The notes under the pieces: generated by a model | Told to the model about the DNA's origin: nothing | The model's input: the letters and a program-made list of their open reading frames with translations, nothing else | Database searches by the model: none | Assembly (NCBI GenBank): GCA_019114715.1 | Contig: DXEZ01000302.1 | Location: forward strand, 1 to 8,959 | DNA length: 8,959 bases | Reading direction: 5' to 3' | DNA from: Candidatus Sphingobacterium stercoripullorum | GTDB taxonomy: Bacteria > Bacteroidota > Bacteroidia > Sphingobacteriales > Sphingobacteriaceae | Made by a program: the position numbers and the translations under genes | Shown: in pieces, positions 5,819 to 8,959 of the stretch | How the letters are laid out: each line of letters begins with the position of its first letter | Numbering within the stretch: position 1 is the first letter of the stretch

Positions 5819-6100
5819 GAAATGCAGAAATGCATAAAGCGAACATATTGTTGAAAGTGTTTTCGCACTTCCCTGTCAGAAAATGTGGAAGTTTTCAAAG
5901 AGAAGGGATGGACGAACAGCACTCACCTTGTATAGACATTGAGGGAAGCACATTTCATGCACATACCCCATGCTATTCAGGTGTGGGGTATTGCGTCGTT
6001 TATTTTCTCTTAGGTCCTTCCACAACCTTCTGACAAATAAGCGAAACGGCTCCACACTTTCTTTTTATGACAACCTTCTTATGGAGTCGGAGAGGACTTA
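5819..6100 (+). ncRNA. Candidate structured RNA or long leader (not a known family)
   Basis: There is no credible gene between the recombinase stop (5760) and 6113, but the DNA has nested complementarity. From outside in: TTTCGC (5861-5866) with GCGAAA (6041-6046); TGTCAGAA (5874-5881) with TTCTGACA (6028-6035); TGTGGAAG (5884-5891) with CTTCCACA (6017-6024); AAGAGAA (5898-5904) with TTCTCTT (6005-6011); and an inner 11-bp hairpin 5963-5973 with 5981-5991 including ATACCCCA/TGGGGTAT. A further stem CGGCTCCA (6047-6054) with TGGAGTCG (6082-6089) follows. A plus-strand -7 box lies at its left edge. Its function is unknown; a leader controlling the lipoprotein gene, a free ncRNA, or a recombination substrate are all possible. 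Confidence 0.5.
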
Positions 6101-6112
6101 ATTTCACCATTT

Positions 6113-6487
6113 ATGAAAAATTATTTAATGTTAGTCATTGCGTGCACGTTTGCACTTGTTTCATGTAGCGGAAATAGCCATAGTGGTAATAACAGAGAGG
6201 GTAACCCTCAAAATGAAACTTCGACTCAAGATCTTAACACAACAAATGCTATCAGTGATGGATGGAAAGATGAAGGCAGTGCATATTTAATTAAAAGAAA
6301 TGGGAATCCTGTAGGTTATTTCCCGATTCAATCCAAAGGCAACAGAATGAGAGTGTATATGGATTATCAATATTGTAATGATGAATATCTGAAAGTGCGA
6401 TTAAATCCTGATTACAACCCTTATTCATCAGGTCAACCCTTGCGATGTAAATATATGGCAGGGCCATATTATATCAAAAATTTATAA
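6113..6487 (+). CDS. Small predicted lipoprotein
   Basis: A 124-aa protein with a lipoprotein signal peptide: basic start, hydrophobic LMLVIACTFA and lipobox LVSC, with Cys18 the lipidated residue. Residues 19-50 are a Ser/Asn/Gly-rich linker. The acidic stretch that often follows the cysteine in surface-exported Bacteroidota lipoproteins is missing, so it may stay on the periplasmic side. The rest (about 52-124) holds WKDEGSAYLIKRNGNPVGYFPI and RVYMDYQYCNDEYLKVRL, likely beta strands; I do not recognise the family. The long structured segment precedes it. It shares orientation and a 92-bp gap with the next gene, another small envelope protein, so the two may form one unit. Confidence 0.75.
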   Translation: MKNYLMLVIACTFALVSCSGNSHSGNNREGNPQNETSTQDLNTTNAISDGWKDEGSAYLIKRNGNPVGYFPIQSKGNRMRVYMDYQYCNDEYLKVRLNPDYNPYSSGQPLRCKYMAGPYYIKNL

Positions 6488-6579
6488 CTCATTTTAAAGA
6501 TATCCAACATTACTTTGAGATTTCATCACATATTTAATCCAAATTGAGCATATCTCATAAACCTCAAAAAACGTAAAAA

Positions 6580-7002
6580 ATGAAACATACAAAAAGCGAT
6601 AGAATTCAGGTAATCATCGCATATATTTTGGGATGTATATTTTTTATAATTTGGGTGCTACATCTATATTCCAAAATAAAAGAAGATCACACATCCAACA
6701 GCCCAGAGGCTACACCTTCCGAAAATGTCTACTCCTCAAATTCTTCTACAAATAGCATTAAATGGTTGTATGGGAAATGGAAATGTTCTACACCATATGG
6801 TTCTATGTATCTTATCATCGATGCTACAACTATTACTGAAATGGTGGGAAATGAAGTAAATAACGCCTCATATAGTATTAAAAATGGGGTCCTCTATGCA
6901 AAATATCGAGGCGATGGAGGTATATCAACATCATATCCCTTGGATATAAATAATCAAAGGATTGGAGCCGGAGACGGATATTGGTATACTAAAATGAATT
7001 AA
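6580..7002 (+). CDS. Membrane-anchored small protein with possible lipocalin-like domain
   Basis: A 140-aa protein. One transmembrane helix spans about residues 9-30, after a short basic N-terminus, which predicts a cytoplasmic N-terminus and an outer C-terminal part. A low-complexity linker rich in Ser, Asn, Pro and Glu follows to about 58. The C-terminal domain begins WLYGKWKCSTPYGSMYLII and alternates short strands (ASYSIKNGVLYAKY) ending GAGDGYWYTKMN. The WxxGxW opening and strand pattern resemble small lipocalin-like or other beta-barrel domains common in Bacteroidota; this is a pattern judgement, not a firm assignment. The strong terminator at 7091-7124 ends the unit. Confidence 0.75.
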   Translation: MKHTKSDRIQVIIAYILGCIFFIIWVLHLYSKIKEDHTSNSPEATPSENVYSSNSSTNSIKWLYGKWKCSTPYGSMYLIIDATTITEMVGNEVNNASYSIKNGVLYAKYRGDGGISTSYPLDINNQRIGAGDGYWYTKMN

Positions 7003-7090
7003 TTATTTTATTTCCCGCTTAACAAAATATATCATAACATAAAAACAATTTTTGTAAAAACCATCAATTATTCCCTTCACATAGAAGCGA

Positions 7091-7124
7091 AAAGAGTGCT
7101 GTGTTTCAGCACTCTTTCTTTTTG
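7091..7124 (+). terminator. Strong rho-independent terminator
   Basis: A perfect 11-bp stem AAAGAGTGCTG (7091-7101) with CAGCACTCTTT (7107-7117) closes a TGTTT loop and is followed by CTTTTT. It separates the small envelope genes from the HTH-NADAR unit. Confidence 0.92.
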
Positions 7125-7197
7125 CCAGGATTTTGAACTTTTACTTTCTATCTAGGATATACAATAGCGAATATATTTATCAAGTTTTATATTATGC

Positions 7198-7227
7198 ATT
7201 GATTAAAAAATCAATTGCCTATCTTTG
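7198..7227 (+). promoter_or_regulatory. Promoter of the HTH-NADAR gene with overlapping inverted repeat
   Basis: TTG (7199-7201), 18 nt, then TATCTTTG (7220-7227) fits the Bacteroidota promoter with a slightly short spacer. A perfect inverted repeat ATTGATT-AAAA-AATCAAT (7198-7215) covers the -33 box and half the spacer, a good operator for the gene's own HTH domain. Transcription would start near 7234, only about 8 nt before the ATG at 7242, so the messenger is almost leaderless. Confidence 0.7.
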
Positions 7228-7241
7228 TAAAAAGACATATT

Positions 7242-8408
7242 ATGAAGATATCAAAACCAACCATAGACCTACGTATAAAAGAGGTTATGGAGGAGAAACA
7301 GATTTCACAAAAACAACTTTGCACAATTACTGGTATTCCAGAGGAATCCTTATGCCGTCAACTAAAACGAGGAAAGATGAATCTCGATAGGTTGGCTATC
7401 ATAGCTCAAGCTCTTAATGTTGATATACGCGATTTAATCAGTACACCTGTAAAGAAGGAAGTTAAGGGTTATGTAGAATATGGCAATGATATATACTCTT
7501 TCCAAACATTCAGGAGGCTCAAGGAGATTGTCAAAACCCTTGAAGAGCAGATCAATCGCCCAAAAAAAATTAAGGAAGAAGCAGATCGTATACGGCGAAT
7601 GGAAAAAGTAAATATATGTAAGGTTGTGTCATCAACTCAAATACCAACGTTTGATGAGATTGTTTTGGATCGAGTCGAGACATATGATACGACAGTTCAA
7701 AACTGTTGGTCATTCCGCAATGCAGGAGATATTAGAGAGAATATTGTTTTGAACTTGGGCAATATGGTGTCAGGGTATGAGTTCGATTTATTGGGAAAAC
7801 GCTTCCTTAATTCTGAAGCTGCATATATTGCGGGGGCATATTCATTGGAGGGAGAGCAATATGTGGATATTCAAAAATTACTATCTACATGGGATAACGG
7901 ATATACTGCGAAAGTTGTTTTTAAGAAACAAGATAATAAATACACACGACTGATTCGACAGGATTGGGCTCAGTTCAATATCCAATGGATGATGTTGGTA
8001 ATATGGGAGAAATGCAAATCAAATGCTGCATTCAGGGACATCTTGTTATCCATTCCTCGCGACGCTGTTATTATAGAGAACAGTACAGATATAGGGACAG
8101 AAGACCCAAACAAAAGTACAAGTACAATATGGGGCTGTTGGAATCAGGAGTTAATGGACGCACGAGCGATAATCGAAGAGGATGTAGCCAACAGGACATC
8201 GGCTAAAAGTAGAAAAGAGATCGAATACAGACAAATGATTGAGCGCAATAAAATCAATCATATTGGCGTATGGAAAGGAAAGAATCTAATGGGGAAGATT
8301 CTTAAACTTTGTCAGATTGCACTATTAACGAACACAGAACCACCAATAAATCAAGACCTATTAACCATGCACAATATATATTGGGGGCAAACATTATTAT
8401 TTGCATAA
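7242..8408 (+). CDS. HTH (XRE) regulator fused to a NADAR-family ADP-ribose N-glycosidase domain
   Basis: A 388-aa, apparently cytoplasmic protein. Residues 7-68 are a Cro/CI-type HTH (ISQKQLCTITGIPEESLCRQ), followed by the tail KGYVEYGNDIYSFQTF..LKEIV (75-97) seen also in the XRE protein at 4024. After a basic helical linker (100-125), residues about 137-362 match NADAR (DUF1768, YbiA-like): LLGKRFLNSEAAYIAGAYS (183-201, conserved Glu192), FNIQWMMLVIWEKCKSNAAF (245-264), RDAVIIENST (273-282, conserved Glu279), IWGCW (296-300) and WKGKNLMGKILK (344-355). NADAR enzymes cleave the N-glycosidic bond of ADP-ribosylated nucleobases and ADP-ribose derivatives; some are antitoxins to guanine-specific DarT toxins. 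The fusion to a repressor is unusual. The ATG at 7242 is chosen over a TTG at 7215, which lies upstream of the -7 box. The next gene starts 50 bp downstream. Confidence 0.82.
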   Translation: MKISKPTIDLRIKEVMEEKQISQKQLCTITGIPEESLCRQLKRGKMNLDRLAIIAQALNVDIRDLISTPVKKEVKGYVEYGNDIYSFQTFRRLKEIVKTLEEQINRPKKIKEEADRIRRMEKVNICKVVSSTQIPTFDEIVLDRVETYDTTVQNCWSFRNAGDIRENIVLNLGNMVSGYEFDLLGKRFLNSEAAYIAGAYSLEGEQYVDIQKLLSTWDNGYTAKVVFKKQDNKYTRLIRQDWAQFNIQWMMLVIWEKCKSNAAFRDILLSIPRDAVIIENSTDIGTEDPNKSTSTIWGCWNQELMDARAIIEEDVANRTSAKSRKEIEYRQMIERNKINHIGVWKGKNLMGKILKLCQIALLTNTEPPINQDLLTMHNIYWGQTLLFA

Positions 8409-8431
8409 GAAACTTTTTCTGTTTATATTTC
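8400..8431 (+). promoter_or_regulatory. Possible promoter of the Panacea-like gene
   Basis: TTTG (8400-8403), 20 nt, then TATATTTC (8424-8431) differs from the consensus only in the last base. The -33 box lies on the final codons of the HTH-NADAR gene, and the start would fall near 8437, about 20 nt before the ATG at 8459. It may give the second gene expression that is independent of the first. Confidence 0.45.
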
Positions 8432-8458
8432 GTATTAGTAAAAGATCTCTAATAAATT

Positions 8459-8959
8459 ATGAATAATAAAATTTTAAGTTTTGAATGTATTTTATACCAA
8501 TTAATCAATTGGTATAAAGAATTACGTCCAACAGATACTTCATTGCTTTCATTTACAAGGCTAAAAGTTCTTAAACTTCTTTTCTTTGTATCTGCTATTC
8601 AAAAGGATGAAGAGAATCAAGATTTGCTGGACATATTTAATAATTTTTATGCCATGCAGCATGGTCCTGTTGAAAGCGACATATATAAAGCCATGATTGA
8701 TAACAAACTACCACACTACTGTTTTAAATCTAGGTCAATATATGTTGCCAAAGACATCCAGTTTCAAGATTTTCAAGAACTTGGTGAAACCTATCACCGA
8801 ATAACGACTTCTATTAATCTGTTACGAAAAACAAACGAGAATATAGTTACTTATACCGCATCCCAACTTGTTGATTTGTCTCATAAATGGGAAAGTTGGC
8901 AATTAGCCATACATATGGCAAATACATTTGGCAAAGGGAGTGAGCCAATGGACTGCAAA
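8459..8959 (+). CDS. Panacea (DUF4065/SocA-like) domain protein, 3' end outside the window
   Basis: An open frame of 167 codons from ATG 8459 to the edge without a stop. The product starts MNNKILSFECILYQLINWY and has RLKVLKLLFFVSA (28-40), then NNFYAMQHGPVESDIYKAM (61-79). These match what I know of the Panacea/DUF4065 domain: a LKLQKLLYF-like helix, then (Y/F)xAWxxGPVxxxVY. Toward the edge, LSHKWESWQLA (141-151) fits its late 'H...W' motif, followed by GKGSE. Panacea domains serve as antitoxins to many unrelated toxins, and SocA is a proteolytic adaptor in Caulobacter; Panacea proteins are common in mobile and defence loci. Position after the NADAR gene, same strand, suggests a shared module. 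The family call is by eye and the missing C-terminus could change it. Confidence 0.7.
   Translation, partial: MNNKILSFECILYQLINWYKELRPTDTSLLSFTRLKVLKLLFFVSAIQKDEENQDLLDIFNNFYAMQHGPVESDIYKAMIDNKLPHYCFKSRSIYVAKDIQFQDFQELGETYHRITTSINLLRKTNENIVTYTASQLVDLSHKWESWQLAIHMANTFGKGSEPMDCK

Noticed and set aside
5830..6033. 67-aa plus-strand ORF (starts MHKANILLKVFSHF)
   Set aside because: It lies on the arms and loops of the structured segment, and its cysteine- and histidine-scattered composition does not look like a folded protein. Conservation at codon level would be needed to revive it.
7215..7241. Longer form of the HTH-NADAR protein from a TTG codon
   Set aside because: The TTG lies upstream of the -7 box, so it would not be in the messenger. 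The ATG at 7242 directly precedes the HTH.
7133..7390. 85-aa plus-strand frame
   Set aside because: It overlaps the promoter and HTH region of the NADAR gene in another frame and has no recognisable content; the 80-aa frame at 7964-8206 is the same kind of shadow.
1..8959. CRISPR array, insertion sequence or second attachment site
   Set aside because: The only regular repeats are the five short CATTAC motifs. No transposase or IS-type terminal repeats are seen, and the tRNA 3' end is not repeated elsewhere in the window.

Overview
The window looks like accessory DNA from a member of the Bacteroidales (Bacteroides, Phocaeicola or Parabacteroides type). The DNA is AT-rich. Its best promoters have the Bacteroidota form TTG/TTTG, about 18-20 nt, then TAnnTTTG. 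Several proteins belong to families I know mainly from mobile DNA of this order, such as the DUF2693-type SH3 protein and the catalytic-core-only tyrosine recombinase. No housekeeping gene is seen apart from a tRNA.

Layout. (1) 1-190: a tRNA-Leu(GAG) gene with a textbook promoter and a rho-independent terminator. (2) 94-1816, minus strand: a 52-aa small ORF with a GTG start, coupled to a 528-aa large serine recombinase. The recombinase frame runs through the terminator and stops inside the antisense of the tRNA, so this is probably one end of an integrated element. (3) 1996-3345, minus: a 449-aa protein that looks like an AEP-type primase or replication protein. Upstream of it lies about 350 bp of AT-rich, repeat-bearing non-coding DNA (3346-3703) that could hold an origin. 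(4) 3704-5059: a 64-aa plus-strand protein; a bidirectional terminator; a divergent pair made of an XRE repressor (minus) and a small-protein operon (plus: 64 aa and an SH3-like DUF2693 protein). The space between the divergent genes carries five copies of a CATTAC motif, four of them 31-33 bp apart, and two of the five overlap the -7 boxes of the opposed promoters. (5) 5173-6112: a short tyrosine recombinase followed by about 350 bp of non-coding DNA that can fold into a long, interrupted hairpin. (6) 6113-7124: a small lipoprotein and a membrane-anchored, possibly lipocalin-like protein, closed by a strong terminator. (7) 7199-8959: an HTH regulator fused to a NADAR domain (ADP-ribose N-glycosidase family), followed 50 bp later by a gene running off the window whose product looks like a Panacea (DUF4065/SocA-like) antitoxin-type protein.

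How it may work together. Regions 2-4 have the parts of a small integrative element: integration, replication, repressor control and accessory small proteins. Whether regions 5-7 belong to the same element cannot be told, because no second attachment site is visible. The most interesting cargo is region 7. A DNA-binding NADAR protein next to a Panacea protein suggests a toxin-antitoxin or anti-phage module based on ADP-ribosylation, whose toxin, if any, would lie past the right edge. The XRE repressor of region 4 and the HTH part of the NADAR protein share the same short C-terminal tail (GYxEY...LKExV), so the NADAR protein seems to be built on the same type of repressor.
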